Shown here: one piece after another, positions 12,716 through 25,674 of the stretch
Layout: each line of letters starts with the position of its first letter
Numbering within the stretch: position 1 is the first letter of the stretch
NCBI GenBank assembly: GCA_000697665.1
Contig: KL197710.1
Coordinates: forward strand, 232,078 to 296,077
DNA length: 64,000 nucleotides
Reading direction: 5' to 3'
DNA from: Jaapia argillacea MUCL 33604
Taxonomy: Eukaryota; Basidiomycota; Agaricomycetes; Jaapiales; Jaapiaceae
The notes under the pieces: model-generated
Databases searched by the model: none
The model's input: the letters and a program-made list of their open reading frames with translations, nothing else
What the model was told of the DNA's origin: nothing
Translations under genes and position numbers: made by a program

Positions 12716-14562
12716 TTAGGACATGACGGATTCGTCGACGGCAGTGGTTTCGACGAAGACGTCGAGTTGCTTCTTGGTTCCATCTGATTCATCCGAGGAG
12801 ACGACCGTCGCAGGTGTGGAACTTCCCGAAGTCCTGCGAACAACCACAACAATTAGGAGGGGAGGGGGTATAACGATGACTATGTGAGTCTAGCATACCA
12901 GGGCATGGTTTCCGACGTCGAAACAGCTCGAGAATGTGATGGGACTGGCGTTGTTGCTGGACCTTCCACCTCCGATTCCAGTTCCGTGCGTGCCAAGGCA
13001 TCGGTGAGTTGCGCGACTGCTTCAGGATTTGTCGGTGTCGGTGTCGGTGTTGACGTGCTGTCTTCTTGAATACGTGTACCGTCGGGTGCGATTCGACATG
13101 TCCTAAGAATTGATTAAATGAGGATCCTGAAAGAATTCAAAAAGGCGAAAGAGAAGCGTTGTTGACATACCTACAAATCTGCTCCCAGTACTTCTCATGA
13201 TCGTATTCAAACTCGTACTCTCCACCAAACTCCGTGAACAATTGTTCTTTTGGTATGAGTTCGAGTAGATCGGGGTTGAATTTGATCTATCACACACACA
13301 CACAAAACACAAGCAAGTACACTTCAGTTCACAATGTGGGGGTGTGAGTAAGGACAAGTGCGAACCTTATCTCTAGTGACTGGGTCTAAGAACGGTGAGA
13401 TACCTTTATAGAAAAAGTTGAGTAGCATGGGAAGGTTGGCTACGATACCCCTTCCGAGGGTCTCGACATAGTGGTTCTGGAGGAGGTGGATAACCTACAG
13501 TAACAAGTAACGATCAACAACGGTACGGGAGCAAAAGCATATGGAGTCTGGACGAAATGATGGGACGGGATGAGGAGGTGATGGCGTACCTTACGAGCAA
13601 CTGATATAGATGGGTTGGTTCGCAAGGTCGTCCTGCTATAATCAATTAATATCACACATGATTCTACACCGGGCGGCATAAGGTCTTTTGCGCGTTCTCT
13701 ATATGTTTTGTGACGTTGGAAATATGTAGCCGGGGATCAGGGGTTGGTGTTGGGGAGGTTCGTTTCGAGGGGGCAACGGATAATAAATGAACGGAGAAAG
13801 TTAAAATCAGTTTGAGATTAGATAGAGGTGAGTTGTAGCCGCTGTGTGAGATGAGATTGGGAGGGGAGCGGTACGTACAGGCACCAAACTAGATGACGGA
13901 GTTGACGAGGACTAGATTCTGTGTTTTCGCGGTCTGGTCGCATGTGGATGACGGGTCTACCGTCCTTGTCGAATCCGGTTATGATACTACAGACGTCGGA
14001 CAAGGCGCATCAACGAGATGTACAAATGTCAAAGAAGAGGTGGGAAGACTGACTGACATTTTACCAGTCTCTGCCTCGATTTTGACCTTTTTCAATGGGG
14101 TCTCGTATTAGTCAAGTTCAAGTTTACAAGGTGTAACAAGGTAATGATGGGTGTAACGAGGGGGCGGGGGGAACGTACTTCGTCTGGGACTATCAGATCA
14201 GGTTTGTATTCCCTCCTCCATTCTAGAGTGCCTTTGATACGTTTCTTGCCATCGTCAAGTTTCCATTTTGCTGCTCGCATATAACGAGGGATTGTATCTG
14301 GTCTGTTGATCCAACGTAGTTCCCATTGGTAGTATGGATCTGATTCGGGTAATAGGATGGTATCGGCGTACTGTGTGTGAGGTTCAAGGAATCAAAATAA
14401 CCGGAGGGTGTGAGTGACGAAACCGTGCAACCGGAGAGTGATGGAAACCCGAACCTCCCGAAGAGCATTGATCAACCCTTGTTGTTCCTCGTCGTACACA
14501 AATGGTTTAATGTGAGTTTCTGACGCCAAGGGCGAGGTGAATATTTGGTTTGTCGGGGCCAT
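12716..14562 (-). CDS. Sec14-like phospholipid transfer protein (CRAL-TRIO)
   Basis: Lipid-binding protein of the Sec14 family, expected to exchange phosphatidylinositol or another lipid at membranes. The start ATG at 14562-14560 gives MAPTNQIFTSPLASETHIKP. The CRAL-TRIO N-terminal part reads RYMRAAKWKLDDGKKRIKG and TLEWRREYKPD. The lipid-binding domain follows over several exons: ITGFDKDGRPVIHMRP, LRHLVWCLERA, VESCVILIDY, VIHLLQNHYVETLGRGIVAN, NLPMLLNFFYKGISPFLDP, DLLELIPKEQLFTEFGGEY. Beyond it is a disordered tail with a TPTPTPT run (about 13030-13052) and the end KKQLDVFVETTAVDESVMS, TAA at 12718-12716. About 370 residues. Introns are frequent, one carrying a CA repeat near 13290. It is divergent from the chitin synthase across 1.39 kb. 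Confidence 0.88.
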
Positions 14563-15950
14563 CTCGACCTAAATTTGAGGGAGATGGTGGGGAGGAGGGA
14601 AAAGGTTGTTGTGCGATGGAAAAGAAGGGACTTCGGGCATGATGAGCGCCGAGTTTGCCTACTGCAATGACAAAGGAAACCATCCGAGGATTCCCAATCA
14701 TCTTTCTTGGCAAGCAGTGTGACACGGGATGTGATAAATGTCACTGTGACTTTGCAAGTGGAGTCAAACAAACGTTTTGGAGAAATATTTTGTTGGAGTC
14801 CACCGTCGACGTCGCCGCCATGCATTTGATGTACACGCTCGATGACAATGGGAGCAGATTGTATACACTAAAGGTCAGCGCTGTAACAGTGTCAGAGGTT
14901 GCACGCAACTAATATCCAGAACTCGTTGCCTGTAGAAAATCACAGACTCCGGCAAAGTCACCAAATCTGCGCATCCAGGTGCGTTTTTGCTGCGTTCACC
15001 ATTCCTTACCTATCTCAGTTCCAACCCCACTTCACATCTAACGTTTGTTTTCACCAGCTCGATTCTCGCCTGACGATAAATTCTCGCGTCATCGAGTGAC
15101 TATCAAAAAGAGATACAATATCTTGTTGACCCAACTTCCGGCGAAACCCATGTAGAGCGTCCCCTCATCCTGTCCAATCGATACATGGCAGGCATTTGCT
15201 TTCGCTTGGCGTTGGATGGTTGCTTGCTGGTTCGGGCGTGGCGAATATGAACCATGAGGCCTCCGGGAATGCAGGTCTCGCGGATTCTCTTATGTTTGTG
15301 CCGTCAGTATAGTTATTAGGAGGGTGGGTTATGGAAACACCTGGGGGGGAGATCGAAGTTATTAGGAGGGGCTACTTGGGAACGGAAGACTGTTGGCTTA
15401 GGAGGGCGTGTATGATTTGGGGTAGCGATGGATTGTCAGCCGTGTTCTTGTGAGTTTCTGAGAGACCTTGTGCCAGGAAAAGCGCGAAACATCGGCTTGA
15501 GGGTCGCGTATGTTTAGCGGCCATGCCGGGGAAAAGTTGCGAAAAGACATCAAGTCTCCGCAGTGTGCGTGGCTGACAGCTCCATCGGTCGTCACGCAGG
15601 CGAAAGAACATTGTGCCAAGACTGAAGACCCTGTTGACGTCTTATGAGAAATCGAGAAAGGCTGGGATGACGCCTTGGCCTCGCCGATGAACATGAAATG
15701 AAAGGAACCCAGGCTAAACAGGGGACAGAAAATCAATTTATTGGGGACGCTGCACGGAAACGGAGACATGTGCCCGAATTGTGGCCAAATTGAGGGCAAC
15801 CAAACTGGGACAGCACCCACCTGTGAACAGTCCTTGCTACAATCCAGACGCCTGTCTCCCACATCCCCGAAGTCTCTCCCTTTCCTTCTTCCATCATCCT
15901 CCTTTCCTCCTGTTCTTTTCGTCGTCGTCCTCGCCGACCAGCGAGCAACG
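14563..15950. promoter_or_regulatory. Shared upstream region of Sec14-like gene and chitin synthase
   Basis: This 1.39 kb lies between two divergent start codons and so must contain both promoters. I see no coding frame with support. The 60 nt before the chitin synthase ATG (about 15872-15930) are strongly pyrimidine-rich (CTCCCTTTCC, CCTCCTTTCCTCC), a layout common in fungal 5' leaders. Two ATTAGGAGG copies lie at about 15315 and 15360, of unknown meaning. Confidence 0.5.
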
Positions 15951-18900
15951 ATGGATTATCGTGATCAACGCCCGCCTCGCGCAGCACGGCCTCCATCATC
16001 ACTACCGCCCCCTCCCCCTTCCTACGCAGACCAACAACAGTACCAACAGCGTTCCTCCAACTATTCTAACAGCCGACCCCCTTTAAACGTCCATGGTCAA
16101 GACTCTTCAAAAATTACAGTATCCTTTCAACATGCCGAACAGGGCGACCGGAGGGGCCTCGTCGATAATTCTGGACGTATACCGACTATCGCATATAACA
16201 ATACTATGGCCGATCCTGAGAGTGGGGACTCCAGAGTGTTGAGGAAGAAGAGTCTGGTCAGGCCTGATAGGGAGAAGATCGAGCCTGGTCATCGTCAATG
16301 GCATTACCGCACACATGCTGCCCAACTGGAAAACGAGGGGAGGGGTCGAGGGGTTATGCCTTCCAGTCAGTTATCTACATCAATGCCAAGTGCTGGCGCG
16401 TTGCTTATTGTGTCTTCGTCTCGCTTTTTACCCGTCAGCCACGGGTAATGTACCAGAACTCCGCCGTGGCAAATCTTTGCTTGGTCGAGAGGAGGATGTC
16501 CACGAATCTGGACTCGCGTTGTTCAAGCGGAGTACTTTGCGTAGACGCAAGTCCGCTCCTGTCGCCCCTCCCCCGCAACCCACCAAAAAGAAGGGTTGCT
16601 TTGACAACATTGGACCAGGTCCGAAGGATGGTTGGTTCATCTACTGTTACCTCCTGACCTGTTGTATTCCTCCCTTCCTCCTGAGCCTCTTCGGTACGTC
16701 TCTCGTTCTTGAAGGTGGTTCTTTCAAGCTGACGTCTCCTTAGGTATTCGGACTCCCGAGGCGCAGCGAGCATGGCGTGAGAAAATGGGCTTGTTGAGCA
16801 TCATCGGTACCCTCATGGCTGGCGTTGGTTTCCTCACGTTCGGTTTCACCATCTCCGTCTGCGGCACTCCTCCCAATCGCTACCATACCGGCTCGATTTC
16901 CAACGGTTCCGTCATTATCCACGGCTTCGACTATGACTTCACCAACTTCAAACATCCCAAAGCCGGAAACACGTTTAATGGCGAAACCAACCCACTCCTC
17001 CAATCCAATTGGAGCGTTGCCGGAAACGATATCTCGTTCATGTTCCAAAATGTCAACGAGAATTGTAAGGGGTATATCACCAAGGCGGCCAACTCGAGTA
17101 TTACGGGCTCGAATGGGAACCTGGATTGGTATTTCCCGTGCAATGTTTATAACCAGTACGGGACTTCGCCGGTGAATTTGACCAACTACGAGTCGTCGTA
17201 TGCCTGTCATGTTTCGACGACGGCCAGGAGCGAGTTGTCGGCAACGCATTCGAAGGGCCAGGTCTATTACACGTGGGATGATGTCAAGGCTTCTAATCGA
17301 AACCTTGCTGTCTTCGAGTCGTAAGTCCCTTATCTTACGAGATGCGAGCGATTTATTTATTGACTGATTGCCGTGTATTTTGGCTTTCAGGAACGTCCTG
17401 GATTTCGGTTTGTTGAAATGGCTCAACAAGGCACAGGTCAACTACCCTCCTATCTTCGACACGTTCGCGAACCCCAACGGAACATATAACGGCAAAGACT
17501 TGACTTCCCTCCTTCTCCGAACCAATCAGCGCCAACTTGGTCACTGTCTCGAAGACATTATCACCGTCGGTTTCATCGACACAAACTCCATCGGATGCGT
17601 TGCTTCGCAAGTCGTTCTTTACGTTTCACTCGTCTTCATCATCGGCGTCGTCGGTATCCGTTTCAGTATGGCCGTCATGTTCGCCTGGTTCTTTTCGTCC
17701 AAACTCGGAGTCTTCAATCATGAGACTTACGAGCAGAAACAGCAGAGGATGAGGGAGATTGAGAATTGGTCGAATGATATTTATAGGCCTGCTCCTGCGC
17801 AGTATAGGCCGAATGTCAACAAGTATGGGTTGGCGGGAGTGAAGAAAGGAGGCAAGGGAGGGAAAGGAGGGAAGAAGGGGATTTTACCCACTACTTCGAG
17901 GTTTACGCCTACGGAGAACTTGTTGAGGGGTGGAAGGCCGACTACTGCGTATGGGATGTTGGACAATAAGCGGAACACATATTATCCTCCTGCTCCTGGA
18001 TCGGTATCTGGGAAGGGAGCGAAACTCACGCCTCCGGACACTCCTGTTAATCGTGGATCGCACAGCTCGACTTCGCTTGCGGAAGTCGTGCAGCGTGGTT
18101 CATTTGTGGAGAGTAACTGTCCCTTCCCGTTGGTCAATGTCGTCCCTCAGCCATCTCCCGATGAAGAGCCTTTCGGTTACCCCCTCGTCCACACAATTGC
18201 CCTGGTCACTGCATACTCAGAGTCGGTCGAAGGTCTTCGTACGACTTTGGATTCGTTGGCGACTACGGATTATCCGAATAGTCACAAGGTCATCATGGTC
18301 ATCGCCGATGGTATGGTCAAGGGAGCTGGTAACGACCTATCGACTCCGGATATCGTTTTGACAATGATGAAGGAGCTCGTCATCCCCGCGGACGAAGTCG
18401 AACCTCATTCGTATGTCGCCATCGCTGACGGTCACAAGCGACACAATATGGCCAAGGTCTATGCCGGTTTCTACGATTACGACGACGCTACTATGGTCGC
18501 TTCGAAACAACAACGTGTCCCGATGGTCCTCATTGCGAAATGTGGTAACCCTCTAGAAGCCAAGGATTCTAAACCTGGTAACCGTGGAAAGCGTGACAGT
18601 CAGATCGTGTTGATGTCGTTCTTGCAAAAGGTCATGTTTGATGAACGGATGACTACCATGGAGTACGAGTTGTTTAATTCGATGTGGAGGGTTACTGGTG
18701 TTAGTCCGGATCGGTATGAGTTGGTGCTTTGCGTCGATGCGGATACCAAGGTTTTCCCGGATTCGTTGACGAGGATGGTTGCTTGTATGGTGCAGGATGA
18801 GGAGATTATGGGGCTTTGTGGAGAGACGAAGATTGCGAATAAGGCTGATTCTTGGGTTACTATGATGCAAGGTGAGATTAAACGTTGGTTTTTTTCCTTT

Positions 18901-20638
18901 ACGGTTCGTGTTATTGATTATGGATGGTTTTGGTTAGTGTTCGAATACTACATCTCCCATCACATGACGAAGGCATTCGAGTCCATGTTCGGTGGTGTCA
19001 CCTGTCTTCCTGGTTGTTTCAGCATGTACAGGATCAAGGCCCCCAAAGGCTCGTCCGGTTACTGGGTCCCCATCTTGGCCAATCCCGATATCGTGGAGCA
19101 TTACTCGGAGAACGTTGTTGACACTCTTCACAAGAAAAATCTCCTCTTGCTCGGAGAGGATCGGTACTTGACAACGCTCATGTTGAAGACGTTCCCCAAG
19201 CGGAAAAACATGTTCTGCCCGTCGGCGGTCTGTAAGACTATCGTTCCTGATACCTTCAAAGTCTTGCTCTCGCAACGTCGTCGTTGGATTAACTCGACCA
19301 TCCATAACCTTGCCGAGCTCCTCCTCGTCCGCGATCTTTGTGGAACGTTCTGTTTCTCCATGCAGTTCGTCGTCGGAATGGAACTGGCCGGAACTTTGGT
19401 CCTACCCGCCGCCATCTCGTTCACCTTATACCTCATCATCATCTCCATCATCCCCGGTGGTACCAACACCACTATCCCATTGGTCCTTTTGGGTATCGTG
19501 CTTGGTTTACCAGGTGTCCTGATCGTCATCACGTCCCGTAAAGTTGCCTATATTGGTTGGATGGTTGTTTATCTTCTATCTTTGCCGGTGTGGAACGGTA
19601 TCCTTCCCGCGTACGCGTTCTGGCATTTCGATGACTTTTCTTGGGGTCAAACCCGTAAAATTTCGGGAGAAGAAGACGAGGCTAATCATGGTGATAAGGA
19701 TGGCGAGTTTGATTCTACCCATATTGTGATGAAGCGGTGGGCTGAGTTTGAACGGGAGAGGCGTTGGATGAGCGGTACTCAATCTCGGGATTCTACTTTC
19801 AATAACTTGCGGTCAAATTCTCCTAAACGGTATGTGGTCGTTGGATACTGGTATTGTTTCAAGCTGACATCTCACTTCTTATAGGGCCGAAAGCAATCGA
19901 TTCTCGATGGTCTCGACTTCGGACACGTATGTCCCAGGTTCACAAGGTTACGACTCGAGCACCTACGACTCTGGCACTTTCCCTCAGCGCCCGCGGTATG
20001 ACAGCAACCAGCTATTGGTCACCCCAACCCCTCTCTCCGTGAGCCGAGGTACTCTCGCTACTGCCTCTTCTTCCACCATGCCTGTTTCTAGGACCAGTGA
20101 TGAAGGTCCCTACGCTTCGGATTCAAATCAACGATTGATATCACCGCCTATCGCCCAAGAACAGCAATACGGCTATCAAGAGGATCCCTATGAGCACCTT
20201 CCTTCCCCTGCTGGAAGGTATCAAGGACCTTCATTCGAGGCCCAGATCGCAAGGGCGGCTACTGGCAACAATGGCGTCCTTCGCAGCTCCACAGTCTCAA
20301 GCCCGTACCCGGGTGAGACCGAGAACCCATATTTCACTTCTCAACCCCATGTTGCTGGATACGATGATCAATACAACGCGGGTTATGGAGCTGAGTATGA
20401 TGAGCCTGCACCCAGAGTTCGTGGGGTGAGCTTGACAGATCGAGGACCTGTATCCAACGGTCCCGATGGCGTCCGCAGGGTATCGAGGTCAGCAGCTCGC
20501 AGGTCCACTTCACAGGTCCCCCCTCAAAACCGGTATTCAAGGACGTCAATGTACTCGCCACCACCTCCTTCTACCCTTCCCCCTGGCGCTGCACCTCCCC
20601 AGCCCTCGGTCCACGGCCAGCATGACGGCTATCGGTAA
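15951..20638 (+). CDS. Class IV (Chs3-type) chitin synthase, 1457 aa
   Basis: Membrane enzyme that polymerises UDP-GlcNAc into chitin for the cell wall. Six exons fit: 15951-16365, 16439-16693, 16744-17320, 17391-18871, 18938-19829, 19885-20638, giving 1457 residues. After a Pro/Ser-rich N terminus come two membrane segments ([39 protein letters not shown]) flanking [17 protein letters not shown], a class IV hallmark, then a long extracytoplasmic loop with N-x-S/T sites and a third segment ([18 protein letters not shown]). The catalytic part has [20 protein letters not shown], the DxD in [37 protein letters not shown] and the signature [15 protein letters not shown] cluster of membrane helices and a disordered, Tyr/Pro-rich tail follow. 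There is no myosin domain, which excludes classes V and VII. The fourth intron (18872-18937) is 66 nt and open in frame. Confidence 0.93.
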
Positions 20639-21842
20639 TTTACTTGACAGTGACTTCTTTCCCTGCGAAGTCTGGTACCTTTTATGACGGACTCCTTTAA
20701 TGATTTCTCGTTCAACTTCCAAGTGTTCATGGACTATTATTACATTAGGTTTGTTTCGGTAGTCGACTGCACAGACTACGTTTCTTCTATGGTGGACAAT
20801 CAATCGCTACGTATATGACGATGTTCCTTTCGTTTCGCCTGCGTCTCAGTTTACTACCCTAGTATCATACAATTCACGAACCCATCGGATAACAATGGCA
20901 TCGAATATCTAAATCGAAGTATATTTCACAGCTTGGATGAGGGAGGCAGTCATCTAAGCCCAAGGCATATCGATTCATGATCTCGACTGCGCTCGCATGC
21001 AATGAATGGGAGACATCAGGATGATAGTTATCCACCGTGTCATGGTATTGGGATAGCGTGACGCTGCCTATCCTTAGCTGGAAGGTTAGATGCCTTACAA
21101 GATGACGAATGATTGAATTCACGTAGCGAGTCGATGACCACGATCCAAACTCTGTCTCATCCTAGCAGCATCTTCCTTTGACTCCTCCATCGCACGTTCT
21201 GGGGTGCAGAGTGGTGCCACCCAGCCTCGTCGAAGGAGCTTTGGGCTCTCAGGTCCGCTTCCCAGATGAAACCTACGACTCCTACCGGGCGATCCTCCCA
21301 TCGTTCGATGAGATCTGGGGGTAAGTCCTCCTCCGTATGGAGATGACGAGGGGCTTGTAATCGGGCAGAAAGGGTCGGTTGGGTAGACTCGTCTTGTAAA
21401 GTCGAAGCCACTGATGGTACATGACTGCGTTGTTCTCGGCCAGAAGGAATCCTTTGTCTTGGTGCTCTCGCATCGACGAGTGGACATTACGAACCTATGA
21501 AGCCATGAGCGGAAGTCGGACTGAGTGAAAAGAATAAGGGACTCACAACCTGCGAGTGCTCCCCAAATCTCACCAAGCGTCCTTGGTATTGTCACAATCT
21601 CGTGAACAGGGAGGGAATTTATTTGGCTGTGGTGCTCCCCTTACCGACATTCGGATATATTGCGCCGATGGTGGGCATATGGTCGGTTACGATGAGCGAC
21701 GGTTACCCAATTTAGAAAATCCCGCCGTGGGAAGGACAGTTTCTTTTCATCCAATTTCTAGTTAGCTGTCATTCCTATCCGCTATCTCCTGACGTTCCGT
21801 TTCCGCGCTCAACAGCACAGAACTCGTCTCGGACCATCTACT
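20639..21842. other. Intergenic; possible small minus-strand gene, unproven
   Basis: Includes the 3' UTR of the chitin synthase and the promoter of the gene at 21843. On the minus strand between about 20874 and 21600 there are protein-like pieces, such as SSMREHQDKGFLLAENNAVM near 21430 and DLPPDLIERWEDRPVGVVGF near 21300, in different frames. They could be exons of a small gene but I could not join them with confident splice sites, and no family is recognised. Confidence 0.3.
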
Positions 21843-24493
21843 ATGGCTACTTACTCTCAAACTTACACTGAAACTATCGGGAGCTTTGTTGAAGCCGAGC
21901 ATGCTGGCTTGAATGGGCTACATAACGGTGTACCTCAGTCTACTGCCAATACAATCCACTCGCTTTCATCTGTGGCAGTAGGATTCGAGGAGAATTTGGT
22001 AGAATGCCCCTCCAGCCCCAAGAAAAAGAAGAAGAAGAAGTCCAAGAAGCCCAAAGCCAAGGAGCCTACCAAGGCAAAGACGGATAACATTGAACAGGAC
22101 GGACGCCATCCTGTGTTGTGCATCAGCAGAAATAAACATTGGAGATACATCAGTTCCTATCATGTGAGATCACCACCTCCAGTTAAATGCATGGAATTCA
22201 ACGACTTCATCGCAGGGCCCATGGCTTCAACTTCCGGTCGAACTACTGGAATCCTTGCTGGTATTGAACATGGATCCCGCGACGCTTACCGCGACGGACA
22301 CCCGCATCCCATCCATTCCACATTCTCCGTCCAGTACGTCCACCCCCAGAAGAAGAGATCGAGGATTTGCAAGTCTCGGGGATTACTCGCCTCCTGACTC
22401 GCCCAGAGATACATTCGCGGCTCTCCCTCCACCACCTCCTTTCCCTTCCCCAAAGCCTGGTAAAGCCACCCCTCCACCAATAGACCCAGGAGTGTTCCGC
22501 TCGGTAACCAGCATCCGCAGGCTGATTGATGAGGCATCGGAATTATCTGTTCGGGCATCGTCGGGGTTATCGGCAGCTGCTCTTGGCTCAATTCGCGACG
22601 CAGGGCGCATAGGATCTAGTCCGTGGGCCACTGCTCAAGCGTTGGGACTGAATCCGCTCGGAGACCAAGGAGGGGGAAGGAATGTTGCCATGTCTGCAAT
22701 GCGTATCCACCGGTTGAGGGCCCTGGCGGTGCAGAAGTTGGCGAGTGCATATAAAACCGACGAAATCGCTTCCAGTGTGATGGTCATGCAGGGTGGTAGC
22801 GTTTTCGACGATATTGCGGAACGTGTTTTGAAAGTTGGTCCGTCATCCATCATTATTGTATGCTTCCTTCAGTGTCAAATAATTTTACTCAGATCCCCAT
22901 GATTTGGATGCCAAATATGTTCATTTCTTCCATGAGAAGATCCCTTCCCGGTGCGTTTGGCTGTATCTATCCACAGAATTGTTGAATTGACATTACCCAA
23001 GCAGGCAGCTGGCAGAGTCCACTACCACGCACACATTAGACGAGTTGATAGCCGCCCAACCGCACCGCCTCGAGTTCTACCGCACTCGAGGAATAGTCCA
23101 CTGTTTCCGAGACGAGTACGCCTTCGCAGCCAAAGATTTCACCTTTGCTCTCAGAGAGGCGCGAGCTCAACGTAAAGCCAAAATGGCACACCGTACCAAC
23201 ACGTCTCAACCGGAGCCTCGAAGCCAAGCCAAGAGCAAGAAGAAGAAAGGGACCAGAGGAGGGTCTAGGACGAATGGACAAGCTCCTCCCAGTGGCACCA
23301 GCGATATTGCAATCGATGGTCCAGACGGGGAACCGCTCCTCCTTCACCCTTCCGTATTGCCAGACGCACCCGATCCCATAGAACCGCAATGTCTCTTCCT
23401 CCGTGGCGCGGCATATCTCGCTCACGCTGTATTCCTCATCGAAGAAGCCGTCTTGAAGTTAGAGGGGGTGAAGAAAGCGCCGACTGCTGATGGAGCTGAT
23501 TTGAGGTTGTGTTACATCGAGAACGGTAAATATGGAGGCGTAGAGATTGGGAATCCTGATGGTCCGTTGGGCAAGAAGGACGGGGTGAAGGGGATAGCAT
23601 ATCGACAGGCTCTTGGAGAGGATATTTTCCGGGACCAGATCACGACCTTGCTGAGGAAAAGCTTTCGCGACCACGAAAAGTTCTTGGCTCACTTCGACAC
23701 CCTGGAGAGCTCTCAGTCTGTGTTCGAAGGCGACCTTGCGCAAAGGACCGCCACAGCCTTCTTGCTCTCTGAATCCCTTAGGCCGGGTAACCATGGTCAT
23801 CCACCTCCAATGTCCGACACGCCAGCCATGTTCACGACATATCACCCCCTCCTCGTTGAGTCGCATTACAGCATCCTCATCTGTCATCTGATGCTAGGTG
23901 ACTTCCCCACTCTCCTCGACGCATTCGCACGTACTGCAGCCTTGGTTGATGGTCTCGAAGGTTATCCGGTCTTTCTTCCCCCACGTTCGATGGCTCAGGC
24001 GGAATTCATCGAAGTGCTGGAACGTTTGGCTGGAGGGTGGAGACCAGGTACTCAACCTCACTCGCTCTCCAGGTCCACGTCAAAAATGGCCATTGAAGCT
24101 CCTCCATCGCCTCGATCCCCGACATCGTCGTCGTCGGATCACCTCAGTGTATCGGATCATTTAGGTGCCTCGTCTTCATCCACAACTCTATACGGTGCTT
24201 CGAGCTCCACTCTCAACCTCAACGGCTACTCCGGAGGTCGGGACACTCCGACCAGCGGATCAAGTTCTTCTCGTGTCGATCTCGTCGAAGCGTTGGATTG
24301 CGCTCGGATTCTACTTGCTCCCGTTATCACGAGACAGAAAGAGAAAGCGGAGAAGGCTGCAAACGACAAAGCTGCCCCGCCAGGGAAGAAGAAGCAGATG
24401 AATATCAATATTCCTATGCATGGTCCACGAGTGGAGATTGTGCTTGCTTGGCTTGGGGCTACACATTTAGCTGATATGGAATCTGTTGCTTGA
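21843..24493 (+). CDS. Conserved fungal TPR-like protein, 829 aa
   Basis: Four exons fit: 21843-22163, 22216-22837, 22893-22950 and 23005-24493, with all junctions in frame (for instance SSYH-GPWLQLPVELLESLLVLN). The product is 829 residues. It has a lysine run (KKKKKKKSKKPKAK, around residue 60-75) that may be a nuclear signal, a Pro/Ser-rich linker, then a helical part whose best piece is PHRLEFYRTRGIVHCFRDEY-AFAAKDFTFAL, which reads like a tetratricopeptide repeat. A long Ser-rich insert precedes the conserved-looking end GPRVEIVLAWLGATHLADME. I know proteins of this build only as uncharacterised fungal TPR-like proteins, so no biochemical role is offered. The exon structure is well supported; the domain call is moderate. 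Confidence 0.75.
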
Positions 24494-24669
24494 GCTGCTT
24501 GTGTTCGCATCTTGGTAGTTTCGAGTTTGAATGGTGGGGCATGTGGGCGGAGTATTATTTGAACTGTGAGATACATCGGCCACTGTCCCCTCGTTTATTA
24601 CGCCTATGAGAACCGTTATGGCTTTATAGAGTTTGGAAGTCGATTATTCTCGTACCTGGGTATTCACAG

Positions 24670-25496
24670 CTATTGATATTTGAGGCAACCCGCTCTGCTT
24701 TCGCTTCTTGCGCTTTCAGCCAGTCCTCGAAAGAAGCGGTTGATTGGAAAGGTTGACACGATACCAATAACCACGAGTGGTACGAGGAATGATAAGATGG
24801 GGATAACAGATGCAGGTAACACTTGAAAGTAGAGAGGCTCAAGAATCACGTTAAATGTGACTGGAGGTGGCTGAGGAGAACCGATGGAAACGCCGGTATG
24901 AGAAAGACGAATTCGAGCGTACTTGCGGCGGGTCATTGACGGAGAACCGGGTATTTTCAGGGTAGAATTATACATGGAACTTGGCGTCGAAATCTCGTTG
25001 TGGAGTTCGCTCGGGGAGAAGATCTTGATTGAGAACTCGGTTGGTGACTAGCCAGAGATTCATTCTTAAGCCAGTGAGTAAGGAACTTGACTGTACTCAC
25101 AGACGCTGGGTACGATATCCGAAGAGTAAACTTGGAAAAGTTTCGCCAGGTCTCCTGATCGAGGTCTAACATCGTCCAAATTTCATGGGAACAAGATGTC
25201 CGCCCAGGAATCATTCCAAGGGGCGAAAACAGGTGCGCGGGCTTGCATATATGCTGTTCCGTCAACTGCAAAGGCGCAGGCTGCCCCGTCCATTGTTCCT
25301 CGCTGTGACCATAGTGTAGGCTCGGCCTGATGGTGTGTCGGTGGGGTGAAACATCGTGATTAGAAAAGGATACCCACCAGACTCCTGGTACTGCTAGATT
25401 ATCCTCTAGCTGAACCGAGAAGTTGACGATTTCGGTGTTGGCGTTTGCAAAGTGAGAAAGTAGCACGAGACATTGTGCGAAGAGCAACAGACGCAT
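24670..25496 (-). CDS. Predicted type I membrane protein of the secretory pathway, 257 aa
   Basis: Two exons, 25101-25496 and 24670-25047, separated by a 53 nt intron (GTGAGT...CTAG) that joins ISYPAS to SPTEFSIKIFSP in frame. The N terminus MRLLLFAQCLVLLSHFANA is a clear signal peptide. A luminal domain of about 190 residues carries several N-x-S/T sites (for example NFS, NST) and a few cysteines. One membrane helix lies near the C terminus (VIPILSFLVPLVVIGIVSTF), followed by a short cytosolic tail. That layout fits an endoplasmic reticulum protein such as an accessory subunit of a glycosyl- or GPI-assembly complex, but I could not match it to PIG-X/PBN1 or another family. It is divergent from the MYND gene with 178 nt between start codons. 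Confidence 0.7.
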
Positions 25497-25674
25497 GTCG
25501 GGGTGTTGGGCAGGAGGCCGGTGCCGCGTGACCTTGACGCGACGCGGACTTCAAGAGCCTAGCTTCCGTGGAGAACCGTAATAGTTTCACCCCCAACGCC
25601 CACTATCGAGTTTCGTGTACGCGGAACTTTGGGATGCTTGTCTGACGACGAGTACGGCGATACTTACACGCGAA
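25497..25674. promoter_or_regulatory. Short bidirectional promoter, membrane protein / MYND gene
   Basis: Only 178 nt separate the two divergent start codons (25496 and 25675). No TATA box is obvious. The two genes must share or overlap their core promoters. Confidence 0.5.

Noticed and set aside
19128-19532. Minus-strand frame opposite the chitin synthase
   Set aside because: It overlaps the most conserved catalytic part of the enzyme and is an antisense shadow.
24624-24842. Alternative C terminus for the secretory membrane protein (KAQEAKAERVASNINS frame)
   Set aside because: Reaching that frame needs an intron of about 40 nt that does not change the frame as required; the direct frame ends sensibly at 24670.
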